This document shows, piece after piece, positions 35,583 to 43,824 of a stretch of 64,000 nucleotides of DNA. Made by a program: the position numbers and the translations under genes. Every line of letters begins with the position of its first letter. Position 1 is the stretch's first letter. The DNA is from Eubacterium sp. Lineage in GTDB: Bacteria > Bacillota > Clostridia > Lachnospirales > Lachnospiraceae. The notes under the pieces were generated by a model, which worked only from the letters and a program-made list of their open reading frames with translations, was not told the origin of the DNA and did no database searches. The stretch is taken from positions 1-64,000 of the forward strand of contig JAGBNF010000038.1 in NCBI GenBank assembly GCA_017634555.1, read 5' to 3'.

Positions 35583-37190
35583 TTGAAACTTAATATCGAT
35601 AGTATTTCAGGTGAAAAGGATTCATGGGAATCAGCCGGAGTAAAACTGCCGGAATATGATATAGAGAAGATCAGAAAGAATACAGAGGATGCACCGGAGT
35701 GGATACATTTCGGAGCAGGAAATATATTCAGAGGTTTTATAGCCGGGATTGCCGACAGCCTTATCAGCGAAGGCAAGCTTCAGACCGGTATTGTTGCAAC
35801 AGACAGCTTCGATGGTGAGATAATCGATAAGATTTATTATCCGTATGATCTTCTGACGCTTTCGGTAGGACTCAGAGCTGACGGAAACAGTGATAAGAGA
35901 GTCACAGCCGGAATCGGAGCAGCTATTAAGGCTGACAGTGAGCATATGGATGAGCTGAAGAAGATTGCTGCGGCACCTTCGCTCAAGATGATATCCTTCA
36001 CCATTACGGAGAAGGGATATGCGTGTACGGACATTTCCGGAAACATTCTCAGTTTTATTGAGACAGATATTGTTAACGGTCCTGATAATCCGGGAACAGC
36101 TCTCGGAATAGTTACATCACTTCTTTATGAGAGATACTTCAGCGGAAAGAAGCCGATCGCTCTTGTCAGCATGGATAACTGCAGTCAGAACGGCAGAAAG
36201 CTTCGTGACGGAGTTCTCTTCATGGCAAAGAAATGGTTTAAGAAGGGATTCGTTCCTGAAGGCTTTATAGATTATGTTAGTGATGAGAATAAGGTATCCT
36301 TCCCATGGAGCATGATCGATAAGATAACACCGCGTCCTGATGAAGGAATAGCTGGCGAACTCGAGGCTCTCGGCATAGAAGATATGAAGCCGATAATTAC
36401 CGGAAGGAATACATTTATCGCACCATTCGTAAATGCGGAAATTCCTCAGTATCTTGTTATCGAGGACAGATTCCCTAACGGAAGACCTCCGCTTGAGGAT
36501 GCCGGCGTTTATATGACAGACAGAGATACTGTTAATAAGGCTGAGAAGATGAAGGTTATGACATGCCTTAATCCGCTGCACACTGCACTTGCGGTATGCG
36601 GATGTCTTCTCGGATACACAAGAATATCCGATGAAATGAAGGATGAGGATCTCAAGAAGCTGGTTTATCAGCTCGGAGAAGAAGGAATGCCGGTAGTTGT
36701 AAGTCCGGGTATCATTAATCCTGAAGATTTCATCAAGGAGGTACTCGAGGAGAGACTTCCGAATTCATATATTCCTGATACGCCACAGAGAATCGCGACC
36801 GATACAAGCCAGAAGGTTGCAATAAGATTCGGCGAGACTATCAAGGGTTATGCGGCAAAGGGTGAATGCGACAATATGCGTATAATTCCATTTGTAATAG
36901 CAGCATGGTTCAGATATCTGCTCGGTATTGATGATAACGGAAATGAGATGGCGCTCAGCTCCGATCCGATGATAGATATACTGAAGTCGGCTATGGAAGG
37001 AATAACGCTGGGAAATACAGAAAATGATATGTCCGGTATCAGCTGGATAATGAACGGAGAAGATCTTTTCGGATTAAAGCTCAGTGAAGCAGGAAATCTG
37101 GAAGAGAAGATTAAAGATTTTTTGGGACAGATGTTGAAGGGCTCAGGAGCCGTAAGAGAAACACTTCATAATCTGGTTAGTCAGCGATAG
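35583..37190 (+). CDS. uxuB: Fructuronate reductase, mannitol dehydrogenase family
   Basis: About 535 residues that reduce D-fructuronate to D-mannonate with NADH. Family motifs are IHFGAGNIFRGFIAGI (cofactor domain), the SMDNCSQNGRKL catalytic region, and FPWSMIDKITPRPD. Start TTG 35583 is preferred: GGACAGG lies just ahead and the product begins MKLNIDSIS as in relatives; ATG 35565 has no ribosome site. It directly follows uxuA. Fusion or truncation is not seen. Confidence 0.92.
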   Translation: MKLNIDSISGEKDSWESAGVKLPEYDIEKIRKNTEDAPEWIHFGAGNIFRGFIAGIADSLISEGKLQTGIVATDSFDGEIIDKIYYPYDLLTLSVGLRADGNSDKRVTAGIGAAIKADSEHMDELKKIAAAPSLKMISFTITEKGYACTDISGNILSFIETDIVNGPDNPGTALGIVTSLLYERYFSGKKPIALVSMDNCSQNGRKLRDGVLFMAKKWFKKGFVPEGFIDYVSDENKVSFPWSMIDKITPRPDEGIAGELEALGIEDMKPIITGRNTFIAPFVNAEIPQYLVIEDRFPNGRPPLEDAGVYMTDRDTVNKAEKMKVMTCLNPLHTALAVCGCLLGYTRISDEMKDEDLKKLVYQLGEEGMPVVVSPGIINPEDFIKEVLEERLPNSYIPDTPQRIATDTSQKVAIRFGETIKGYAAKGECDNMRIIPFVIAAWFRYLLGIDDNGNEMALSSDPMIDILKSAMEGITLGNTENDMSGISWIMNGEDLFGLKLSEAGNLEEKIKDFLGQMLKGSGAVRETLHNLVSQR

Positions 37191-37214
37191 AAATCAAAAG
37201 GAGACAGGGTAATA

Positions 37215-39113
37215 ATGATTAGGTTATCTAAGGTGTTCAGTGACTTTATGGTCATACAGAGAGATTCTGACCTTAATGTAATTTGGGGATACACCGATCA
37301 GGGTAAAAATGTGAGAGTCGGTCTGCTGAACAGCGATTTGGGAGAAGAAGCTTTCAGCAGCACCGCATTCGGAGGAGTCGACGGATATTTTGAAGTAGGT
37401 CTTCCGGTATTTCCGGCAGGCGGAAATTTCACACTTACCATATCGGATGATGATGAAGAGATAAAGTTTACGAATATAACCTTCGGAGATGTCTTTGTAT
37501 GCGGAGGACAGTCCAACATGGAGCTGCCGCTTAACCGTACGCTTGAAAGATATGAGGAGGAGATAACATCCACATATAACGAGAACATCAGATTCTTCAG
37601 AGTACCGGAGAAGTTTAACTTCCACCATACTGAAGAGCTGATCGAATCGGGAAGCTGGAAAATAGCCAGAATGCCGGAGATTCTTGACTTCGGTGCTGTG
37701 GCTTATTTTGCTGCAAAGGAGATAAGTGAGAGAGAGGGTGTAACGGTCGGTATCATTAATACCGCTATCGGTGGTACACCTGTTAAATCATGGTGCAGCG
37801 AAGAAACTATGAAGGCTGTGGGTCTTCATGTGGATGAATATAAGGAATGCGGTAATGATGAGTGGGTACAGAACACTATCAAGACCGAGGCTGAGGCAGA
37901 TCTTCAGTGGAGAAGTGATGCCGATGCTGCATTTGAAAAGGACCTTTCAGGAAATCAGTCCGGTACATTTTCTGTTCCGGGATTCTTCGAGGGAACACCT
38001 CTTGGAGGAAAGTGTCTTGCAGTCTACTTCAGGAAGGAGTTTATACTTCCGGCAGGATGGACTGAGGAGGATTGCAAGCTCTATCTTGGAGCTATAATCG
38101 ATTCTGATAAGGTCTATGTTAACGGTGAATTTGTAGGTGAGACAGGATATCTCTATCCGCCGAGAATCTATAAGGTTCCTAAGGGAATCCTCAAGGAAGG
38201 AAAGAACGTTGTTGAGATAAGACTTCTTGTTTTCAGAGGTGAGGGAGGCTTTATGCCGGGCAAGGAATATCTCATCAAGCGTCCGGACGGAGAGACTGTA
38301 TCACTTGAAGGTGACTGGGAATATACGGTGGCTAAGGAAATGCCGTATATACCGAATATGACCTTCTACTCATATAAGGCAACCGGAGTATATAACTGCA
38401 TGATCTATCCGCTGAGACGTCAGAGATGCAGAGGATTCTTCTTCTATCAGGGAGAATCAAATGTAGATGATTATGCAACCTATAAGGATGAGTTCGAAGC
38501 AGTCATAAAGGACTGGAGAAAGCTTTGGAATGATGACACTCTTCCTTACATGTTTGTTCAGATCGCCGGTTTCAGCGATGGTAACAGAAAGGCTTACTTC
38601 GGACGCCGCAGCTTCTTTACAGAGGAGCAGAGAAAATGTACAGAGCTTCCGAATACTGCAATGATACAGGCTTATGATCTCGGAGAGTTCAACGATCTTC
38701 ATCCTACCAACAAGAAGGAGGTCGGAAGACGAGCAGCACTTGCTGCAGAAGCGCTTGTTTACGGAAAAGGAACTTATATTCCGGGACCGGAAAAGCAGGA
38801 GGTAATCTGGGGAGAGGACGGAGCAGAAATCGTCTTCAGTGAAGACACAAAGCTCAGCCTGTCACACGGAATAGGTGTGATAACAGATGAAAAAAGAGAT
38901 GAGAAGAATATAAGAGGTTTCGCATATATATCCGAAGGACAGCGTTATCCTGCGGAGGCAGAGTTCCTGGCTGACAACAGGATACTGGTAAGGCTTCCGA
39001 AGGATGTTAACGTTGAGGCTGTAAGCTACGCCTGGTGCGACAGCCCGCTTGAATCAAATCTGTATTCGGAAGACAAACTTCCGGTAGTACCTTTCCTGGA
39101 GGAGAGGGCATAG
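37215..39113 (+). CDS. SGNH-type acetylesterase (sialate O-acetylesterase-like)
   Basis: A 632-residue esterase of the sialate O-acetylesterase family. Catalytic blocks are GGQSNMELPLN (Ser in GQSNMEL, residues about 97-104), the oxyanion-side glycine region GGTPVKSW, FYQGESNVDDY, and DLHPTNKKEVGRR with the Asp and His. A jelly-roll domain is inserted in the middle (about residues 240-370), as in related acetylxylan esterases. There is no signal peptide, so it removes acetyl groups from imported oligosaccharides. AGGAGACAGG precedes ATG 37215. Its place between uxuB and a second esterase argues for acetylated glucuronoxylan as target. Confidence 0.85.
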   Translation: MIRLSKVFSDFMVIQRDSDLNVIWGYTDQGKNVRVGLLNSDLGEEAFSSTAFGGVDGYFEVGLPVFPAGGNFTLTISDDDEEIKFTNITFGDVFVCGGQSNMELPLNRTLERYEEEITSTYNENIRFFRVPEKFNFHHTEELIESGSWKIARMPEILDFGAVAYFAAKEISEREGVTVGIINTAIGGTPVKSWCSEETMKAVGLHVDEYKECGNDEWVQNTIKTEAEADLQWRSDADAAFEKDLSGNQSGTFSVPGFFEGTPLGGKCLAVYFRKEFILPAGWTEEDCKLYLGAIIDSDKVYVNGEFVGETGYLYPPRIYKVPKGILKEGKNVVEIRLLVFRGEGGFMPGKEYLIKRPDGETVSLEGDWEYTVAKEMPYIPNMTFYSYKATGVYNCMIYPLRRQRCRGFFFYQGESNVDDYATYKDEFEAVIKDWRKLWNDDTLPYMFVQIAGFSDGNRKAYFGRRSFFTEEQRKCTELPNTAMIQAYDLGEFNDLHPTNKKEVGRRAALAAEALVYGKGTYIPGPEKQEVIWGEDGAEIVFSEDTKLSLSHGIGVITDEKRDEKNIRGFAYISEGQRYPAEAEFLADNRILVRLPKDVNVEAVSYAWCDSPLESNLYSEDKLPVVPFLEERA

Positions 39114-39147
39114 GACAGAAGAAATATTATTTAAAGGGGAAGACAAA

Positions 39148-40518
39148 ATGATAAGAGAGGTTGTTACAGAAAACGGAAAAGTCAGAGGACTGCCGTCAGC
39201 AGATCCGAGGGTTACTGCATTTAAAGGAATTCCTTTTGCAGCTCCACCGGTAGGAAAGAATCGTTGGAGAGCTCCGCAGCCGTGTGAGGATTGGGAGGGA
39301 ACATATCTTGCATATGAGTTCGCACCAATTTCTGTACAGGATCAGCCGGGACTCGGAACAGATGTATACTGCAAGGAATGGCATGTTGATCCTGATATTC
39401 CTATGGACGAGGATTGTCTGTATCTTAACGTATGGACTCCTGCAAAGAAAGAGGATGAGAAGCTTCCTGTACTTGTATGGTGCTTTGGAGGCGCATTCCA
39501 GTGGGGCTACACAGCAGAGATGGAATTCGATGCAGAGCGTCTTGCAAGAAGAGGAATCATAGTTGTAAGTGTAAACTACAGGCTTGCACTTATGGGATTT
39601 TTGGCTCATCCGGAAATTACAAAGGAAAACCCTGATGCACCTGCAAACTTTGGTCTTCTTGATCAGCAGGCAGGACTTCACTGGGTGTACAGAAACATTG
39701 CTGCTTTCGGTGGTGATCCTGAGAAGATCACTATAGCAGGACAGTCTGCAGGTGGCGGAAGCACAATGCAGCAGCTTACATGCCCTGACAATTACGATAT
39801 CGTAAAGGGCGCTGTTATCATGAGCGGTATGATCAAGATGGACAACCGCGAAAGTGATATCTTTAATCCTCTTACACTTGAAGAAGCAGAGAAGAGAGGC
39901 GAGGCATTCTTCGATTATATCGGAGTTAAGAGTCTTGAGGAAGCACGTGCGATGGATGCATTTAAGCTCCGTGATCTTTACGGACAGTATTCGGCATTTG
40001 AGAATGATCCGAATATGCCGCCAAACATGGCACTAAAGATGTTCCCTATCATAGATGGAAAGCATTATCTCGGAGATCCGCTTGAGAGACTTGTACAGGG
40101 GCAGTGCCCTGATGTTCCGATTATCAGCGGATACACAGGCGATGAGTTCACATTTAACGGAGTTAATATTGTTGAGAAGTCCGTTAAGACAAATGTGACA
40201 AGAGCCGTTGAGGGAGATAAGAAGGAAGGCAGAAACAGAAACTTCTATTGCTACTGCTTCAATCCTGATATTCCGGGAGAGGATAATCCGGGAACCTTCC
40301 ATTCGGTTGATCTCTGGTTCTGGTTTGAATCTATCAGCAAGTGCTGGAGACCATTTAAGGGAAGACATTTTGATCTTGCTAGAAAGATGGCAAATTACTT
40401 TGCGGACTTTGTAAAAACAGGTGATCCTAACGGTAAGGACAGTGATGGTACAGATATGCCTGAGTGGAAGGCATTCGATCCTGCTGAACAGAATGTTATT
40501 ACATTTACTGCAGAGTAG
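39148..40518 (+). CDS. Type-B carboxylesterase, cytoplasmic
   Basis: A 456-residue alpha/beta hydrolase of the carboxylesterase B family. Motifs: FKGIPFAAPPVG near the start, EDCLYLNVWTP, oxyanion hole in WCFGGAFQWG, the nucleophile elbow GQSAGGGSTMQQL, and a late His in FHSVDLWFWFE. No signal peptide. It may remove acetyl or feruloyl groups from xylo-oligosaccharides. It follows the SGNH esterase by 34 bases, so the two act on different esters or different positions of the same substrate (inference). AAAGGGG precedes ATG 39148. Confidence 0.83.
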   Translation: MIREVVTENGKVRGLPSADPRVTAFKGIPFAAPPVGKNRWRAPQPCEDWEGTYLAYEFAPISVQDQPGLGTDVYCKEWHVDPDIPMDEDCLYLNVWTPAKKEDEKLPVLVWCFGGAFQWGYTAEMEFDAERLARRGIIVVSVNYRLALMGFLAHPEITKENPDAPANFGLLDQQAGLHWVYRNIAAFGGDPEKITIAGQSAGGGSTMQQLTCPDNYDIVKGAVIMSGMIKMDNRESDIFNPLTLEEAEKRGEAFFDYIGVKSLEEARAMDAFKLRDLYGQYSAFENDPNMPPNMALKMFPIIDGKHYLGDPLERLVQGQCPDVPIISGYTGDEFTFNGVNIVEKSVKTNVTRAVEGDKKEGRNRNFYCYCFNPDIPGEDNPGTFHSVDLWFWFESISKCWRPFKGRHFDLARKMANYFADFVKTGDPNGKDSDGTDMPEWKAFDPAEQNVITFTAE

Positions 40519-40556
40519 TAAAAATATAAAATTTTACCTACTGACAGGAGAAGCAT

Positions 40557-41966
40557 ATGACTTCAGGATTTATTAACTACAATTTCATTCTGCAGAATGA
40601 TACAGCGCGTACACTTTATCATGATTACGCTGAGAAGCTTCCGATAATTGATTTTCATAATCATCTGAATCCTCAGGAAATCTATGAGGATAAGACTTAT
40701 CATAATCTTACGGAAGTATGGCTTGGCGGAGATCATTATAAGTGGAGAGCTATGCGTGCAAACGGTATTTCGGAGAAACTGATAACGGGACCGGGCAGTG
40801 AAGCTTATGATAAGTATCTTGCTTATGCGGATACGATAGAAGCTGCTTTCGGAAATCCTCTTTATCATTGGACACATCTGGAGTTGAAGAGATATTTTGA
40901 TATTGATGAGACTCTTGGAGCGGATACGGCTGAAAAAATCTGGAATGAAGCCAAGAAAAAGCTGATGACCAGAGAGTATTCGGTTCAGAATCTTCTCAGA
41001 AAACAGAATGTTGAGGTACTTTGCACCACGGATGATCCCGCAGATGATCTTGTATGGCATAAGAAGATCCGTGAGTCGGTAGATGATATAAAAGTAATAC
41101 CGTCCTTCAGACCGGGAAATGCACTGGATATCGAAAAATATAATTTTCTCCCTTATATGAAGCGTCTCAGCGCTGCTGCGGGGATGGAGATAAACAGCTT
41201 TGATGAGCTGGTTGCAGCTTTAAAGAACAGACTTGAATTCTTTATAGAAAACGGCTGCCGTGTTACAGATCACAGCCTGGAATGCGATTTTTACAGAGAT
41301 GTGGATAAGGCTGAAATAGAGAGAATATTTAAGAAGAGGCTTGGTGGAGAAGAAGTAACCGAAGATGAGGCAGCAGCCTTCAGAGGAAGACTCATGAAGG
41401 AGCTGGGAGTTATCTATGCGGACAAGGGACTTGCCATGCAGCTTCATATAGGTGCCCTGAGAAATGTATCGGAGAGAATGTTCGACAGAATAGGTGCGGA
41501 TACAGGTTATGATTGTCTGAATGATTTTAACTATGCTGCTCAGCTGGCTGAGCTTCTTAACAGCATGGATAAGGAAGACAGACTTCCTCGTACAATACTG
41601 TATGCGCTTAATCCTAAGGATATGCCTATGCTGGCGGCTATGGCCGGTAATTTCCAGGGTAACGAGGAAGGAATAAAGAGTAAGATCCAGCTGGGAAGTG
41701 CATGGTGGTTCCAGGATCATATGAACGGAATGAGAAATCAGCTGGAAGCACTTTCGGATGTAGGTCTTCTTTCAGGATTTATAGGAATGCTTACTGATTC
41801 AAGAAGCTTCCTGTCCTTCCCAAGACATGAGTATTTCAGAAGAATACTCTGTAATATGATAGGTGAGAAGGTTGAGGCAGGGTTTTATCCGAAGGATATT
41901 GCCCGTCTCGGAAAAATGGTTGAGGATATCTGCTATTATAATGCTAAAAGATATTTCAGACTTTAA
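40557..41966 (+). CDS. uxaC: Glucuronate isomerase
   Basis: A 469-residue amidohydrolase-fold isomerase changing D-glucuronate to D-fructuronate. It has LPIIDFHNHLNPQEI with metal histidines near the start, EVLCTTDDPADDLVWHK, and LSFPRHEYFRRILCNMIG near the end. CAGGAGAAG precedes ATG 40557. It is the entry step for glucuronate released by GH115. Length and motifs are complete. Confidence 0.95.
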   Translation: MTSGFINYNFILQNDTARTLYHDYAEKLPIIDFHNHLNPQEIYEDKTYHNLTEVWLGGDHYKWRAMRANGISEKLITGPGSEAYDKYLAYADTIEAAFGNPLYHWTHLELKRYFDIDETLGADTAEKIWNEAKKKLMTREYSVQNLLRKQNVEVLCTTDDPADDLVWHKKIRESVDDIKVIPSFRPGNALDIEKYNFLPYMKRLSAAAGMEINSFDELVAALKNRLEFFIENGCRVTDHSLECDFYRDVDKAEIERIFKKRLGGEEVTEDEAAAFRGRLMKELGVIYADKGLAMQLHIGALRNVSERMFDRIGADTGYDCLNDFNYAAQLAELLNSMDKEDRLPRTILYALNPKDMPMLAAMAGNFQGNEEGIKSKIQLGSAWWFQDHMNGMRNQLEALSDVGLLSGFIGMLTDSRSFLSFPRHEYFRRILCNMIGEKVEAGFYPKDIARLGKMVEDICYYNAKRYFRL

Positions 41967-42007
41967 ATGTGAGTCTGATACAAAAAAATGATCGGGAGGC
42001 TTTATAA

Positions 42008-42649
42008 ATGTTTGAAGATATAAAAAAAGAATTCAGAAAAACAGGTATTATTCCTGTAGTAGTTTTAGATGATTCAAATGATGCGGAACCACTTGCGGAA
42101 GCTCTCTGCAACGGCGGTATTCCGGCAGCTGAGGTTACATTCAGAACAGCAGCGGCTGAGAAGTCCATCAAGATTATGAAGAGCCAGTTCCCTAATATGC
42201 TTATCGGTGCGGGAACAGTTCTTACAGAAGAGCAGGTCGACAGAGCGATAGAAGCCGGTGCTCAGTTTATAGTAAGTCCGGGACTTAATCCTGATGTGGT
42301 GAAGTATTGTATAGATAATAATATTCCGGTAACACCGGGAACACAGACACCGAGTGAGATGGAACTTGCCATGTCACTGGGACTTGATCTGGTAAAGTTC
42401 TTCCCTGCTGAACCTGCAGGCGGACTTAAAATGATCAAGGCAGTAGCTGCCGCATATGTTAATCTTTCATTCATGCCAACAGGCGGAATCAATGCTCAGA
42501 ATGTAAGAGATTATCTTGCATATGACAGAATCATGGCATGCGGCGGAAGCTGGATGGTTTCTAAGGATCTTGTTAAGAATAGAGAATTTGACAGGATTGA
42601 AGAACTTGTAAGACAGGCTGCTGATATCGTTAAAGAGATCAGAGGCTGA
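42008..42649 (+). CDS. eda: KDPG/KHG aldolase
   Basis: A 213-residue class I aldolase splitting 2-keto-3-deoxy-6-phosphogluconate into pyruvate and glyceraldehyde-3-phosphate. The catalytic Glu is in AAEVTFRTAA and the Schiff-base lysine in DLVKFFPAEPAGG. FMPTGGIN is the phosphate site. ATG 42008 has CGGGAGG ahead. It is the last step of the uronate route and sits just before the KDG kinase gene. Confidence 0.95.
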   Translation: MFEDIKKEFRKTGIIPVVVLDDSNDAEPLAEALCNGGIPAAEVTFRTAAAEKSIKIMKSQFPNMLIGAGTVLTEEQVDRAIEAGAQFIVSPGLNPDVVKYCIDNNIPVTPGTQTPSEMELAMSLGLDLVKFFPAEPAGGLKMIKAVAAAYVNLSFMPTGGINAQNVRDYLAYDRIMACGGSWMVSKDLVKNREFDRIEELVRQAADIVKEIRG

Positions 42650-42674
42650 TATAAAAAATCAGGAGACAGATGTA

Positions 42675-43772
42675 ATGGAATTAAAGCTTAGACCCGCAGA
42701 GGAATGTAAGTATGATGTAGTCAGCCTCGGAGAAGTAATGCTGAGATTCGATCCGGGCGAGGGAAGAATAAGAACTGCAAGAAATTTCAGAGTATGGGAA
42801 GGCGGCGGCGAATATAACGTCGTAAGAGGACTTCATAAAACCTTTGGAATGAAAACAGCGGTTATAACGGCTTTCGCAGATAATGAGATCGGAAAGCTTC
42901 TCAAAGACTTTATAGAGCAGGGCGGTGTTGATACCGACCTTATCTGCTGGAAGGAAACTGACGGAATCGGAAGAGTCTGCAGAAACGGACTTAATTTTAC
43001 GGAGAGAGGCTTCGGAATAAGAAGAGCGCTCAGCTGTTCTGACAGAGCGAATACCGCTATATCTCAGGCTACAGCAGAGGATTTCGATTTTGAATATATA
43101 TTCGGAACCCTGGGAGTCAGATGGCTTCATACAGGCGGAATATATGCAGCATTATCGGAAGAGTCATGCAAGACTGTTATTGAGGCCTGCAGGATAGCTA
43201 AAAAATACGGAACAGTGGTTTCTTATGATCTAAACTATCGTGAATCCATGTGGGACGGAATCGGCGGACTTGAGAAATGCCGTGAAGTTAACCGAGAGGT
43301 TGCAAAGTATGCCGATGTGGTTATCGGCAGTGAAGAAGATTTTACAGCATGCCTCGGATATGAGATACCGGGCAATAATGCAAATCTCACGGATCTGAAT
43401 GTTGAAGGATATAAGGAAATGATATCCTCAGCGGCTGAGGAATATCCGAATTTTAAGGCTGTGGCAGCAATGCTTCATACTGTAAGAACTGCTTCGATAA
43501 ATGACTGGAGAGCACTCTGCTGGTCTGACGGAGAGATAAGCATGTCAAAGGAATATGTGGGTCTTGAGGTTCTTGACAGAGTGGGAATCGGTGATTCCTT
43601 TGCATCAGGATTTGTATATGGTCTTATGACAACAGGGGATCCGGAAATTGCCGTTAATTACGGTACGGCTCATGGGGCACTGGTCATGACTACACCGGGG
43701 GATACATCTATGGCAGGTGTGGATGAGATTGAGGCCGTTATGGCCGGAGCGGGAGCTCGTGTAAAAAGATAA
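42675..43772 (+). CDS. kdgK: 2-keto-3-deoxygluconate kinase, PfkB family
   Basis: A 365-residue ribokinase-fold kinase. The start VVSLGEVMLRFDPGEGRIRTA and the second motif DRVGIGDSFASGFVYG, holding the catalytic aspartate, define it; VVSYDLNYRESMW is typical of KdgK. It phosphorylates KDG from UxuA to give the substrate of the aldolase encoded just upstream. CAGGAGACAG precedes ATG 42675. All five steps from glucuronate to central metabolism are thus present in this window. Confidence 0.93.
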   Translation: MELKLRPAEECKYDVVSLGEVMLRFDPGEGRIRTARNFRVWEGGGEYNVVRGLHKTFGMKTAVITAFADNEIGKLLKDFIEQGGVDTDLICWKETDGIGRVCRNGLNFTERGFGIRRALSCSDRANTAISQATAEDFDFEYIFGTLGVRWLHTGGIYAALSEESCKTVIEACRIAKKYGTVVSYDLNYRESMWDGIGGLEKCREVNREVAKYADVVIGSEEDFTACLGYEIPGNNANLTDLNVEGYKEMISSAAEEYPNFKAVAAMLHTVRTASINDWRALCWSDGEISMSKEYVGLEVLDRVGIGDSFASGFVYGLMTTGDPEIAVNYGTAHGALVMTTPGDTSMAGVDEIEAVMAGAGARVKR

Positions 43773-43824
43773 TTAAATAATTACGATATAGTATAGTTTT
43801 TTATGTTTAGAGGGGAGAAGAAAC